Both the position numbers and the translations under genes were made by a program. From SIG598 sp045580875 (GTDB lineage Bacteria; Bacillota; Clostridia; Oscillospirales; Acutalibacteraceae): a stretch of 26,026 bases of DNA. The stretch covers positions 1 to 26,026 of the forward strand of contig JAZNOP010000105.1 of NCBI GenBank assembly GCA_045580875.1, in the 5' to 3' direction. The notes under the pieces were generated by a model. That model ran no database searches and was not told the DNA's origin. It worked only from the letters and a program-made list of their open reading frames with translations. Shown piece after piece: positions 15,206 through 22,706 of this stretch (position 1 is its first letter; each line of letters opens with the position of its first letter).

Positions 15206-16597
15206 TTGGCGCTGTGTCCGCTGTGCGGTTTTGAGGTCTTTGGCGAAATCTGTCCGGCTTGCGGTACAGCCGTGCCATATACGCAGCCGCGAAAACGAAG
15301 CGCTGAAGTACGCCGCGGCGGCAGTTCACCCCGTGAACGCTTCGTTCCACCGCCTGCACCCAAGGATCAGCCGGCACTTCTTCACGATGCATCTCCGGTT
15401 TTCTCACCGGTATATACTCCCGAAATTCAGCAGGAGAAGCAGGTGCCTGCATCTGAAATCTCTGCTGATACCGACAGATCTGCCTCTAAGGCTGCTGACG
15501 CTGCAGAAACAATTGAAACAACACCTGCACCGCCTGCGCCGCCCGAAAATGCGCCTGAAACCGTCCTGCCGGCGGCCGATACTGACGAAACTGCCGGAAG
15601 TGTCGCTGCTGAGGCATCAATTGAGATTCAGGAGCTTCCGTCTGACAGTACACCTGAGGTATCTGACCGGATCGTAATTTCTGAAGAGATGACCGAAGAG
15701 TATCAGCCCGCTTTCGCAGAGGCTGCTCCGGTTCTCTCTGCAGCTGATTCTGCCGGACTTTCACCTGAGCCTGCAGATTTCTCACCTGAGCCCGCGGCAT
15801 CTGAATCGGTTCCGGAAATTACTTCACCTGTTCTTACAGCAGACGCTTCTGAGCCTGATGTATCTGTCGCTCCGGATTTTGCTGAAACTGTTGATGTTTC
15901 CGGGGCTTCCGATAATGCGGACGATCCTCTGACCGATACAGCCATAACCACTTCTGTGACCGAAGACGAAGACAGCGGCGATATTTTTTCCGCTCTTCCG
16001 GAAGAAGAGCCCGCGCTGCGCCGTCCGGTAGCATTACCGCCTTCACTTCTGCAGACCGGCAGTCTGCTCCGGTCAATGCTGATGTTCGATTTCACTCATT
16101 GCGCAGAACAGACAGTGACCGGCGGCTCTACCGCCTGCTGGCAATGGCTGCTGCCCCTTCACATCATCTGCGGCAGTATTGGAACTGCTGTCATCGGACA
16201 TAACATTCCTTCCGCAGAGACCTTTAGAGGATTTGGCGCTTCTTTCGGCGCAGGTGCAATACTGTGGTGCGAGCACTTTGTCGTCCTTCTTCTGCTGGTT
16301 TGGCTGCTTTTCTCACTTACAGGCTGCCGGATCCGTCCGGTGCGTATTTTTGAAACGGTCTGCGCAGCACTTGTTCCGCTCGCAGTGCTTTCCATACCTG
16401 CAGCGCTTATCTCACTCGCATCACTTTCCGTTGGATTATCGCTGATTCTCTTCGGCATAATATTATCGGCTCATTCTGTTCTGTCAGCTGCTGAAAAATC
16501 CGGCGTATTCAGAACAAAATACGGAAAACCGCTTGCATGGCTCATTCTTCTTGCCGATATAATTCTTGCTTCAATGCTGATAAACAGCATCATATAG
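15206..16597 (+). CDS. Zinc-ribbon, disordered-linker, multi-helix membrane protein
   Basis: A 463-residue protein in three parts. Residues 4-19 hold a zinc ribbon with two CxxC knuckles (C4, C7, C16, C19; CPLCG...CPACG). About 35-290 is a low-complexity region rich in Pro, Ala, Glu, Ser and Asp, probably disordered. From about 300 to the end there are four or five membrane helices (the run EHFVVLLLLVWLLFSLTG is near 353-370), reminiscent of YIP1-like zinc-ribbon membrane proteins, but no family is certain. Function not recognised; the zinc ribbon would face the cytosol. A GTG three codons upstream lies inside the ribosome binding site; GGAGGTG is six bases before the TTG at 15206, so the TTG is chosen. 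A small Cys-rich gene follows 37 bases later and is probably co-transcribed. Confidence 0.75.
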   Translation: MALCPLCGFEVFGEICPACGTAVPYTQPRKRSAEVRRGGSSPRERFVPPPAPKDQPALLHDASPVFSPVYTPEIQQEKQVPASEISADTDRSASKAADAAETIETTPAPPAPPENAPETVLPAADTDETAGSVAAEASIEIQELPSDSTPEVSDRIVISEEMTEEYQPAFAEAAPVLSAADSAGLSPEPADFSPEPAASESVPEITSPVLTADASEPDVSVAPDFAETVDVSGASDNADDPLTDTAITTSVTEDEDSGDIFSALPEEEPALRRPVALPPSLLQTGSLLRSMLMFDFTHCAEQTVTGGSTACWQWLLPLHIICGSIGTAVIGHNIPSAETFRGFGASFGAGAILWCEHFVVLLLLVWLLFSLTGCRIRPVRIFETVCAALVPLAVLSIPAALISLASLSVGLSLILFGIILSAHSVLSAAEKSGVFRTKYGKPLAWLILLADIILASMLINSII

Positions 16598-16634
16598 AAA
16601 AACTTTACCAATCACTGACCAAGGGGGAAATACA

Positions 16635-16958
16635 ATGAACAAACTTACTGTAAAGAAGCTTACCGTCACAGGTGCACTGCTCCTTGTCACTGCACTGCTT
16701 GCCGCACTGTTCTCCGGTGCCGCCTACGATGACCGCAGTCAGCCCGGCAGCGGCTGTTCTGCCTGCGCTCTCGCCTGCACTGCCTGTGCAGCCTGCTCTG
16801 CCTGCACCTGTCTCTCCTGCCTTGCCGGCGGACTTGACCTCGAAAGCATGACCGACGGCGATTATAACTTTGATTTCGACGATTATCTCGACGATTACAC
16901 CGACTACGACTATGACAGCGACGACTACGGTGTCGGCGACGTAATCGAACTTGACTGA
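16635..16958 (+). CDS. Small exported Cys-rich protein with Asp/Tyr-rich tail
   Basis: A 107-residue protein of no family I know. Residues 1-10 are basic (MNKLTVKKLT), 11-30 are hydrophobic and end in SGAA, a likely signal peptide or anchor. Residues 41-62 hold eight Cys (41, 44, 48, 51, 54, 57, 59, 62) spaced mainly as CxxC and separated almost only by Ala, Ser and Thr. Residues 68-107 are strongly acidic, with Asp and Tyr alternating (DYNFDFDDYLDDYTDYDYDSDDY). It might bind metals, form disulfides or thioethers, or be a modified peptide precursor; no modifying enzyme lies nearby. AGGGGG lies about eight bases before the ATG. It follows the zinc-ribbon membrane gene and ends at a strong terminator. 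Confidence 0.75.
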   Translation: MNKLTVKKLTVTGALLLVTALLAALFSGAAYDDRSQPGSGCSACALACTACAACSACTCLSCLAGGLDLESMTDGDYNFDFDDYLDDYTDYDYDSDDYGVGDVIELD

Positions 16959-16984
16959 TGAGTCAACGATAAATTCAAAGCACA

Positions 16985-17024
16985 AAAATGCACCCTGCGG
17001 AAAGCTCTCTGCAGGGTGCATTTT
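16985..17024. terminator. Bidirectional hairpin terminator
   Basis: Perfect 14-base arms (16985-16998 and 17011-17024) with a 12-base loop, flanked by runs of A on one side and T on the other. It suits both converging transcripts: the Cys-rich gene (plus) and the BlaR1-type gene (minus). Confidence 0.9.
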
Positions 17025-17057
17025 CATATGTTTTCTTCTTTGCCGGCTGTCATGTGT

Positions 17058-19208
17058 TCACTTATCTTTTTTCTCAAATTCCGCGCCGTCTGGAACCGAA
17101 CTCTGAGGCTGCGCTCCGGCTGAATAGGCATATTCCGGCAGCGGTGAGGACATATCTTCAACAAATGTCAGCTTATCATCATCAACGATACGGAAGGTAT
17201 ATTCATACATTCCGTCATCAGTTTTCATTGTCAGATAATCGCCATCAACGGAATAACTTCCCCAGCCGATATAGCTGCTGAGCATCGAATAAATAAAGGT
17301 CGCAGTTCCATCACTGTTAAGATAGAGCGTCGGCGTTCCCCAGTCGGGGCTGTCATGATACTCGTAGCACACCGAAGTCACCCACTCATCTCCCGTCTGC
17401 GCATCAAAGCGGTTGCAGTGTTCAATATACTCATTACCCACCTCGACCACAACAAATGATATAACCGTCTTGCGCCAGCCCATATCCTCTGTCTCCGGCG
17501 AAACCAGCAGACGAAGACAGCCGTCGGTATTTGAAATACCGGAAAGCTTCCATGCAATGCCGTCTGACGGATATATCACTGCCGCGACAATCAGGGTTCG
17601 CTCATCAAAAAAGCTGTCATTACAGCGGCTCGTAAGCCCGTCAAATGACACACCTCCGGATTCTGACGAAAGATCAAGATCTCTTCCATATCTCTGACGG
17701 AAGGCTTCGAGTTCTTCAACTGAGGATATTCTGATAACAGGGGTATGCGGGGCACCGCCGAACGTGAAACTGCTTTTATTAATTGCATCTTCCGAGAGCT
17801 TGAGTGCCGCATTCAGGGAATACCACATCTGAACCCAGTTCCACGTTACATCGTCCGACAAGGTCTGCCATTCCTGCTCATAATCGCTGTCTGCATTCTC
17901 CTCATCTTTGGCAAAGTATCTGTCAAAGAAACTGCGCATTGCCTCAGGATCGACCACGCGGTAGCTGTACGACGGCTTCACTCCGTTGGCTATCCACAGC
18001 TCGCGGTAATCATAGCTGATGCAGATAACAGTGTACGAAAGCACACCGTCATAGCTTTTCAGCACAATCTTGTTCCAGCTGTCGCGTTCTTCGTCGCGGC
18101 TTTTGGATAACGGTGCACGGTATATTCTGATATCCCCGACGAAATCAAGAACCTCGCCGATATCTGAATCGGAAACTATTTCAAAAGTGACACCGGAGAA
18201 TACTTCAATGTATGTTATCCCGTCGGTCAGATGTGAGTAATCACCGGAATCGTCAAGCTGAGTCAGTTTTATTCCGGCAGGGTCTGTCAGGAAGCATACT
18301 GCTGTAACTGCGCACACAGCAAGTGCCGCAATAACTACCCAGAATGCGGGTTTTCTGTAATTCATCACGCTCTTTATGCGCTCTTTCACCCCTACCTCGC
18401 CGAAAGCAAGCGGACAGGCGGCTATCCTGCGGCGGCTGATGCTCTGATCGAGCAGTGCGCTTGAATATCCACGGCGTTCACTCTCGTCAAACGAGCCTAT
18501 TACACGCTCATCGCAGGCAAGCTCAATATCGCGGCAGAGCAGTATGTACGCTGCCCAAAGGAGCGGATTGAACCAATAGACCGACAGCAGCAGAAAGCTC
18601 AGCGGCTTTATCAGATGGTCACCGCGGTGCAGATGCGCCTGCTCGTGAGCAATTACATACCGGCTCTCATCGTCGCTGATGTTGTACGGCATATAGATTC
18701 TCGGGCGGATGAATCCCAGCACAAACGGAGAATCAACCGTTTCGCACTGGAAGATATTATCGCGCATACGTGTGGCGGTTCTGACTCTGAGTTTCAGCAT
18801 TATCCAGCTTGCCGCTGCATAGATTACCATTGCAGCAAGTCCGAGCAGCCATATCCATGAAGCGATGAAGCTGTATATCTGCAGGGGATTTGCGCTGTCG
18901 CCCGGATTCGGTGCAAAGCTGTCGGAGATAACCGGATTGACTGTATTGTTTATATATGGTATACCGCTGTATATCTGCGGCTGACTCTCGAGCAGTATTT
19001 CCTGCGGCACCGTTTCAGCACTTGGTATCAGACTGAATACGCTCTCGATAGAAAACGGCATCAGAAGTCTTATTCCAACCAGCGCCCACAACAGACATAC
19101 TATCCATCTCGGCGCCTTTCTGAATATAAATCTGATGAGCAATACCGCCAGCACCAGCCAGCCTGCGTTTATGCTGACATTGAGAAATCTCAGAAACAAT
19201 TCTTCCAC
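17058..19208 (-). CDS. BlaR1/MecR1-type M56 membrane metalloprotease with novel sensor half
   Basis: A 716-residue signal-transducing protease. The N-terminal part has helices near 13-30, 35-52, 112-138 and 203-225 and the M56 zinc site HEQAH at 188-192 with ELACDE at 229-234; another helix is at 288-307. In BlaR1/MecR1, ligand binding outside activates this protease, leading to cleavage of the BlaI repressor. The outer 400 residues here (about 310-716) are not a penicillin-binding domain: I see no class D transpeptidase SxxK/SxN/KTG set. Instead there are acidic, aromatic-rich segments and a C-terminal beta-rich region ('GSYSVDGDYLTMKTDDGMYEYTF') like a small barrel, so the signal is probably not a beta-lactam. 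GTG start with AGGAG nine bases upstream. The BlaI-type repressor gene lies 46 bases upstream. Confidence 0.85.
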   Translation of the reverse strand: MEELFLRFLNVSINAGWLVLAVLLIRFIFRKAPRWIVCLLWALVGIRLLMPFSIESVFSLIPSAETVPQEILLESQPQIYSGIPYINNTVNPVISDSFAPNPGDSANPLQIYSFIASWIWLLGLAAMVIYAAASWIMLKLRVRTATRMRDNIFQCETVDSPFVLGFIRPRIYMPYNISDDESRYVIAHEQAHLHRGDHLIKPLSFLLLSVYWFNPLLWAAYILLCRDIELACDERVIGSFDESERRGYSSALLDQSISRRRIAACPLAFGEVGVKERIKSVMNYRKPAFWVVIAALAVCAVTAVCFLTDPAGIKLTQLDDSGDYSHLTDGITYIEVFSGVTFEIVSDSDIGEVLDFVGDIRIYRAPLSKSRDEERDSWNKIVLKSYDGVLSYTVICISYDYRELWIANGVKPSYSYRVVDPEAMRSFFDRYFAKDEENADSDYEQEWQTLSDDVTWNWVQMWYSLNAALKLSEDAINKSSFTFGGAPHTPVIRISSVEELEAFRQRYGRDLDLSSESGGVSFDGLTSRCNDSFFDERTLIVAAVIYPSDGIAWKLSGISNTDGCLRLLVSPETEDMGWRKTVISFVVVEVGNEYIEHCNRFDAQTGDEWVTSVCYEYHDSPDWGTPTLYLNSDGTATFIYSMLSSYIGWGSYSVDGDYLTMKTDDGMYEYTFRIVDDDKLTFVEDMSSPLPEYAYSAGAQPQSSVPDGAEFEKKDK

Positions 19209-19254
19209 TGTTTACAGCTCCTTTCACTTGTTTTCATTCTTTTTTCTACTCGTT

Positions 19255-19605
19255 TTACTCATCAATCATGCGTCTTATTTCTGCAATATCCTCTTCCGAA
19301 AGCTTGCGGCTTCGTGTAAACGCGGCGATAAAAGCCGGAAGCGAGCCCTCGAACTTCTTTTCAACCAGCTCGTCAATTTCAGCTATCTGCGCCTCCTCTT
19401 TGCTGATAAGTGCAGTCACGACGGTTTTATCGTTTCTGACTACGCCGCGGTCGGACAGGCGCTTTATGACCGTATAGGTGGTAGTTTTTGACCAGCCCAG
19501 ACGCTCAGCACAGAGTTTTGCAAGCTCGCCGCTCGCAATCGGCTCATTCTCCCACAGGATAAGGCAGAAACGGTATTCACTCTCGAATATTTTCGGTGCA
19601 GACAC
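19255..19605 (-). CDS. BlaI/MecI/CopY-family repressor
   Basis: A 116-residue winged-helix repressor of the BlaI/MecI family. The DNA-binding domain (about 1-75) shows SEYRFCLILWENEPIASGELA, then the recognition region GWSKTTTYTVIKRLSDRGVV; the C-terminal helices (EDIAEIRRMIDE) serve dimerisation and include the region cut by BlaR1-type proteases in relatives. The frame starts five codons earlier at a TTG, but GGGAGTGA is five bases before the GTG at 19605, so that is chosen. It is followed 46 bases later by its M56 protease partner. Its promoter holds two palindromes TTCTAA-N4-TTAGAA that are the obvious binding sites, so the pair should repress itself. Confidence 0.92.
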   Translation of the reverse strand: MSAPKIFESEYRFCLILWENEPIASGELAKLCAERLGWSKTTTYTVIKRLSDRGVVRNDKTVVTALISKEEAQIAEIDELVEKKFEGSLPAFIAAFTRSRKLSEEDIAEIRRMIDE

Positions 19606-19623
19606 AATAATCACTCCCAATAA

Positions 19624-19639
19624 TTCTAATCTGTTAGAA
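19624..19639. promoter_or_regulatory. BlaI-type operator 1
   Basis: Palindrome TTCTAA (19624-19629), four bases TCTG, TTAGAA (19634-19639). It lies just downstream of the expected transcription start of blaI. Confidence 0.8.
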
Positions 19640-19646
19640 CGACTTC

Positions 19647-19675
19647 ATTCTAATACGTTAGAACAAGATTGTCAA
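19647..19675 (-). promoter_or_regulatory. Promoter of the blaI-blaR1 pair
   Basis: Minus-strand TTGACA (19675-19670), a 17-base spacer and TAGAAT (19652-19647). Operator 2 lies over the -10 and the spacer, so repressor binding would block RNA polymerase. Confidence 0.8.
19648..19663. promoter_or_regulatory. BlaI-type operator 2
   Basis: Palindrome TTCTAA (19648-19653), TACG, TTAGAA (19658-19663), identical half-sites to operator 1 and offset by exactly 24 bases, a little over two helical turns. Confidence 0.8.
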
Positions 19676-19844
19676 GCACCTGCAAGTGTCTTCACAAAAT
19701 CTTCCGCAAAATTTGTTCACGCAGGGCTTTATCCGCTTGATGTACTTATTACTGCGCAGAATGTGCAATCTGCCTAAAATTCCGACCCAAACTTTATGAA
19801 AAGAATTTACCATAAATATTTGTTAAAAAATTGTCTATTAGATA
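19676..19844. other. Intergenic stretch upstream of the hydrogenase promoter
   Basis: No gene, terminator or clear operator is seen. The only notes are a short CCTGC/GCAGG pair (19679-19683 and 19720-19724) and a run TTGTTAA (19820-19826) that equals one half of a clostridial Rex site but lacks the other half. Confidence 0.4.
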
Positions 19845-19864
19845 TAGCCTTTTTCAAATATATC

Positions 19865-19873
19865 TGTTATAAT
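19865..19873 (+). promoter_or_regulatory. Extended -10 promoter of the hydrogenase operon
   Basis: TGTTATAAT is a perfect extended -10 element; no good -35 is found 16-18 bases upstream, which is tolerated by extended -10 promoters. Transcription would start near 19880, giving a leader of about 160 bases. Confidence 0.6.
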
Positions 19874-19885
19874 ACAGTGTAGTCT

Positions 19886-19900
19886 GGTCGTATTACGACC
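19886..19900. promoter_or_regulatory. Perfect palindrome at hydrogenase transcription start, candidate operator
   Basis: GGTCGTA-T-TACGACC, seven-base arms around a single T, located about 6-20 bases after the expected transcription start. Its position and symmetry suit a repressor site; with a one-base centre it is a poor RNA hairpin unless the central pairs open. Confidence 0.5.
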
Positions 19901-20042
19901 ATTTATGCTATAACGTGCCGCTTTTTATCGATCTGCGCATCTTCGTTTTATCGCGAAGCGGCTCTCATTTCGGTATAAATGCGGCGTGGCATACGACAGC
20001 ATGACAGCAATTACCACAAACACCAAACAAGGAGGAAAAATC
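19901..20042 (+). other. Structured 5' leader of the hydrogenase operon
   Basis: The leader can form competing stems: GCCGCTT (19917-19923) with AAGCGGC (19956-19962), or GCCGC with GCGGC (19981-19985), plus ATTTAT (19901-19906) with ATAAAT (19975-19980) and CTTCG/CGAAG inside. An attenuator-like switch is possible; no known riboswitch is recognised. Confidence 0.35.
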
Positions 20043-20537
20043 ATGCGCAAAACAATCAGCAAGATTCCCTTCCGCGGCACTGAGGAGCAGAAAGCACAGC
20101 TCATGGCTCTCATCGAGGCAAACAAGAATGTAGCCGGTGCAGTTATGCCTGTTCTTCAGGGCGCTCAGGAAATCTATGGCTATCTCCCCTACGAGGTTCA
20201 GCTCATGGTAGCTGAGGGACTCAACGTTCCTCTCGAGGAGGTCTACGGCGTTGCCACCTTCTACTCCATGTTCTCCCTCTCCCCGAAGGGCAAGTATCAC
20301 ATCTCCGTATGTATGGGTACTGCCTGCTACGTCAAGGGCTCCGGCGATATCCTTGACAAGATCTCTGAAATTCTCGGCATCGGACCGGAAGAGTGCACCG
20401 AGGACGGCAAGTTCTCCCTCACCGCCTGCCGCTGCATCGGCGCCTGCGGTCTTGCACCTGTTCTGACCATCAACGATGAGGTCTACGGACGTCTTACCGC
20501 TGATGATATGCCTGAGATTCTCGCAAAGTATCAGTAA
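20043..20537 (+). CDS. hydC: NuoE-like [2Fe-2S] subunit of NAD-linked [FeFe]-hydrogenase (HydC)
   Basis: A 164-residue NuoE/HydC subunit, which carries one [2Fe-2S] cluster in a thioredoxin fold and passes electrons within the cytosolic HydABC hydrogenase. Ligands are C90 and C95 (in VCMGTACYVKG) and C131 and C135 (in CRCIGACG), matching the NuoE pattern; the helical N-terminal half (MPVLQGAQEIYGYLP, EVYGVATFYSMF) is typical. An in-frame ATG lies 19 codons upstream, but AAGGAGG is seven bases before the ATG at 20043. It is the first gene of the operon, with a nearly 160-base structured leader and a palindrome near the transcription start. The symbol follows the Hyd naming; HymA/HndA are used for the same subunit. 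Confidence 0.93.
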   Translation: MRKTISKIPFRGTEEQKAQLMALIEANKNVAGAVMPVLQGAQEIYGYLPYEVQLMVAEGLNVPLEEVYGVATFYSMFSLSPKGKYHISVCMGTACYVKGSGDILDKISEILGIGPEECTEDGKFSLTACRCIGACGLAPVLTINDEVYGRLTADDMPEILAKYQ

Positions 20538-20584
20538 TCTGACGCGAAGTCAAAATCAAGACATCGAATAGAGGATAATCAGAA

Positions 20585-20941
20585 ATGAAGATCTCAACTA
20601 TCAAGGAGCTGTTAGACGCCGAAGTCATCTGCAACGAAGACAGACTTGGCGATCATGTCTACTCCGCCTGCGGAAGCGACATGATGAGCGATGTTCTGGC
20701 TTATGTCAAGAATCAGGCAGTTCTTCTGACCGGTCTTGTCAATTCTCAGGTGATACGCACGGCAGAAATGATGGACATGGTGTGCATCGTTTTTGTCCGC
20801 TCCAAGCGTCCCACCCCTGAGATGATACAGCTTGCAGAGGAAAGCGGCGTTGTCATAATGGCAACAAAAATGAGAATGTACGAGGCCTGCGGAAAGCTTT
20901 ATTCCAACGGACTCAACAAGACCGGTGAAGCCGATGAGTGA
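20585..20941 (+). CDS. DRTGG-domain protein 1
   Basis: A 118-residue single-domain protein of the DRTGG/HPr-kinase-N-like fold, as seen in hydrogenase regulatory clusters of Clostridia. The alternating beta/alpha chain runs through 'AVLLTGLVNSQVIRTAEMMDMVCIVFVRSKRPTPEMIQLAEESGVVIMATKMRMYEACGKLY'; no catalytic site is apparent. DRTGG domains are thought to bind ligands or nucleotides; the exact job here is unknown. AGAGGA lies several bases before the ATG. The stop overlaps the next start by eight bases, so it is coupled to the RsbW-like ATPase, hinting that the two act together. A second DRTGG protein (22693-23019) is related in shape but not close in sequence. Confidence 0.85.
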   Translation: MKISTIKELLDAEVICNEDRLGDHVYSACGSDMMSDVLAYVKNQAVLLTGLVNSQVIRTAEMMDMVCIVFVRSKRPTPEMIQLAEESGVVIMATKMRMYEACGKLYSNGLNKTGEADE

Positions 20942-21362
20942 GGCTATCAGATTTCACTTTGAGGTGGACGGAGACAACTTCACCTCCGCCGGTCAGGCAT
21001 CTGTTCAGGTAAAGAAAAACCTCAGACAGATAGGCATTCCCCCCGAAATAATCCGCAGAATTTCCATCGCCATGTACGAGGGCGAGATCAACATGGTCAT
21101 TCATGCCAACGGCGGCACTGCCGACGTTCTGGTCTATGAGGACCGCATTGAGATCATTCTTACTGACAGCGGCCCGGGTATCCCGGACGTTGATCTTGCA
21201 ATGAGCGAAGGCTATTCCACCGCACCTGACAACGTACGTTCGCTCGGTTTCGGTGCAGGTATGGGACTTCCCAACATGAAGCGCTATACCGACTCCATGA
21301 AAATCGACACGGTCGTCGGTCAGGGTACCACCATCACCATGTCGGTAGCAATTACCGGCTGA
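20934..21362 (+). CDS. RsbW-like GHKL ATPase (anti-sigma-type serine kinase)
   Basis: A 142-residue stand-alone ATP-binding domain of the GHKL/RsbW type. The N-box is EGEINMVIHANGG (E50-N53, with N59), the G1 box DSGPGIPD (78-85) and the G2 box GFGAGMGLPNM (105-115). Such proteins phosphorylate partner proteins on Ser or bind sigma factors; here no sigma factor or anti-anti-sigma factor is nearby, so the partner may be the DRTGG protein or the HydS-like protein. The frame is open three codons earlier (GTG 20925), but GGTGA is five bases before the ATG at 20934. It overlaps the upstream DRTGG gene by eight bases. The gap of 60 bases before the next gene shows no clear terminator. Confidence 0.88.
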   Translation: MSEAIRFHFEVDGDNFTSAGQASVQVKKNLRQIGIPPEIIRRISIAMYEGEINMVIHANGGTADVLVYEDRIEIILTDSGPGIPDVDLAMSEGYSTAPDNVRSLGFGAGMGLPNMKRYTDSMKIDTVVGQGTTITMSVAITG

Positions 21363-21422
21363 TTTTCTGATATCCCGTATGAATAACGCAGTTTTACAGC
21401 TGCGATACATTATGGTACAGAT

Positions 21423-22706
21423 ATGAATACTTACAAACATTCGGTCGCACTCGATGAAAGCAAGTGTCACGGCTGCACAGCCTGCATAAAGCACTGCCCG
21501 ACCGAAGCAATACGCATTAAGTCAGGGCATGCTGTGATCAATTCGCAGCGCTGCATTGACTGCGGTGAGTGTATCAGAACCTGTCCGCATCACGCCAAGA
21601 AGCCTGTATGCAGTTCCATCGACCGCATAAGCGATTACAAGTACACCGTTGCTCTTCCCGCTCCGGCTCTGTTCGGACAGTTCGAGGAGCTCGATGACAT
21701 CGATTATGTACTCGACGGTCTGCTGAAAATCGGCTTTGATGACGTCTTTGAGGTTGCGCAGGCCGCTGAGCAGGTCTCTGGCTACACACGCCTTTATCTC
21801 AGCAATGAGATGGCAGTCAAGCCGGTCATAAGCTCTGCCTGTCCGGCAATCGTCAGACTTATCGGTATGCGTTTTCCGTCGCTCAGCGACCATATCATGC
21901 CGATTCTTCCGCCTATCGAGGTTGCAGCCCGTCTTGCCCGCAAAAAGGCAAAGGATGAACATCCCGAGCTTGACGACAGCGATATCGGAATCTTCTTCAT
22001 TTCTCCATGTCCGGCAAAGGTAAGCTATGTCGGCAATGACTATCCCGGATTCAAGAGTGACGTCGATGAGGTAATTGCCATCAGCGATATCTACTTCATG
22101 CTTCTCAACGTTATGAAGCGCGGTGAAACACCCGCCGCTCCCATTTCGAAGTCAGGCAAGGTAGGCATAAGCTGGGCGACTGCCGGCGGCGAATCCTCCG
22201 CGATATTCAACGACAAATATCTTGCCGCTGACGGCATAGATAATGTAATTCACGTTCTTGACCTTATCGAGACGGGTAATATGCCACAGCTGGAGTTCAT
22301 CGAGCTGAATGCCTGCCCGGGAGGATGCGTAGGCGGCGTCATGTCCGTTGAAAATCCCTACATCGCCAAGGCAAGACTGCACTCACTGCGCAGATATCTG
22401 CCGGTAACGCAGAACAACATTGTTACGGGTGATTATATCCCCGAAAGCTATATCATGAACAGCATGCCCGAATACACTCCGATCGGACGCCTCGGCGGAA
22501 GCATCAGCGAGTCTATACGTCTTATGGCCGACATTCAGCGTCTGCGCGACGCTCTGCCGGGCATTGACTGCGGAGCATGCGGCGCACCCACCTGCCGTGC
22601 CTTTGCCGAGGACGTGATCCGCGGCGAGGCAAGCTTTGAGGATTGCGTCATACTTACCAATCAACGTCTTCAGAAGGAGGCAGGAAACCAAGATGACAGT
22701 GAATGA
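21423..22706 (+). CDS. hydS: HydS-like H-cluster protein (putative H2/redox sensor)
   Basis: A 427-residue iron-sulfur protein. Two ferredoxin [4Fe-4S] motifs are at C15/18/21/25 and C44/47/50/54. The H-cluster domain (about 72-330) keeps the four cluster Cys: C140 in SSACPAIV, C196 in SPCPAK, C298 and C302 in NACPGGC. The position before C140 is Ala where catalytic enzymes have the proton-transferring Cys (TSCCP), as known for the slow sensory enzyme HydS. A C-terminal cluster domain holds C383, C386, C391 and C408 (DCGACGAPTC), as in RnfB/HydS-type proteins. There is no PAS domain. The ATG has only a weak ribosome binding site. Function as H2 sensor is inferred from Thermotoga and Ruminococcus relatives. 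The 3' end overlaps the second DRTGG gene by 14 bases. Confidence 0.87.
   Translation: MNTYKHSVALDESKCHGCTACIKHCPTEAIRIKSGHAVINSQRCIDCGECIRTCPHHAKKPVCSSIDRISDYKYTVALPAPALFGQFEELDDIDYVLDGLLKIGFDDVFEVAQAAEQVSGYTRLYLSNEMAVKPVISSACPAIVRLIGMRFPSLSDHIMPILPPIEVAARLARKKAKDEHPELDDSDIGIFFISPCPAKVSYVGNDYPGFKSDVDEVIAISDIYFMLLNVMKRGETPAAPISKSGKVGISWATAGGESSAIFNDKYLAADGIDNVIHVLDLIETGNMPQLEFIELNACPGGCVGGVMSVENPYIAKARLHSLRRYLPVTQNNIVTGDYIPESYIMNSMPEYTPIGRLGGSISESIRLMADIQRLRDALPGIDCGACGAPTCRAFAEDVIRGEASFEDCVILTNQRLQKEAGNQDDSE

Noticed and set aside
17058..19605. Beta-lactam resistance locus
   Set aside because: The BlaR1-type protein lacks the penicillin-binding motifs and no lactamase gene is nearby.
19820..19835. 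Possible Rex (redox) operator upstream of the hydrogenase operon
   Set aside because: Only one half-site TTGTTAA is present; the second half does not match.
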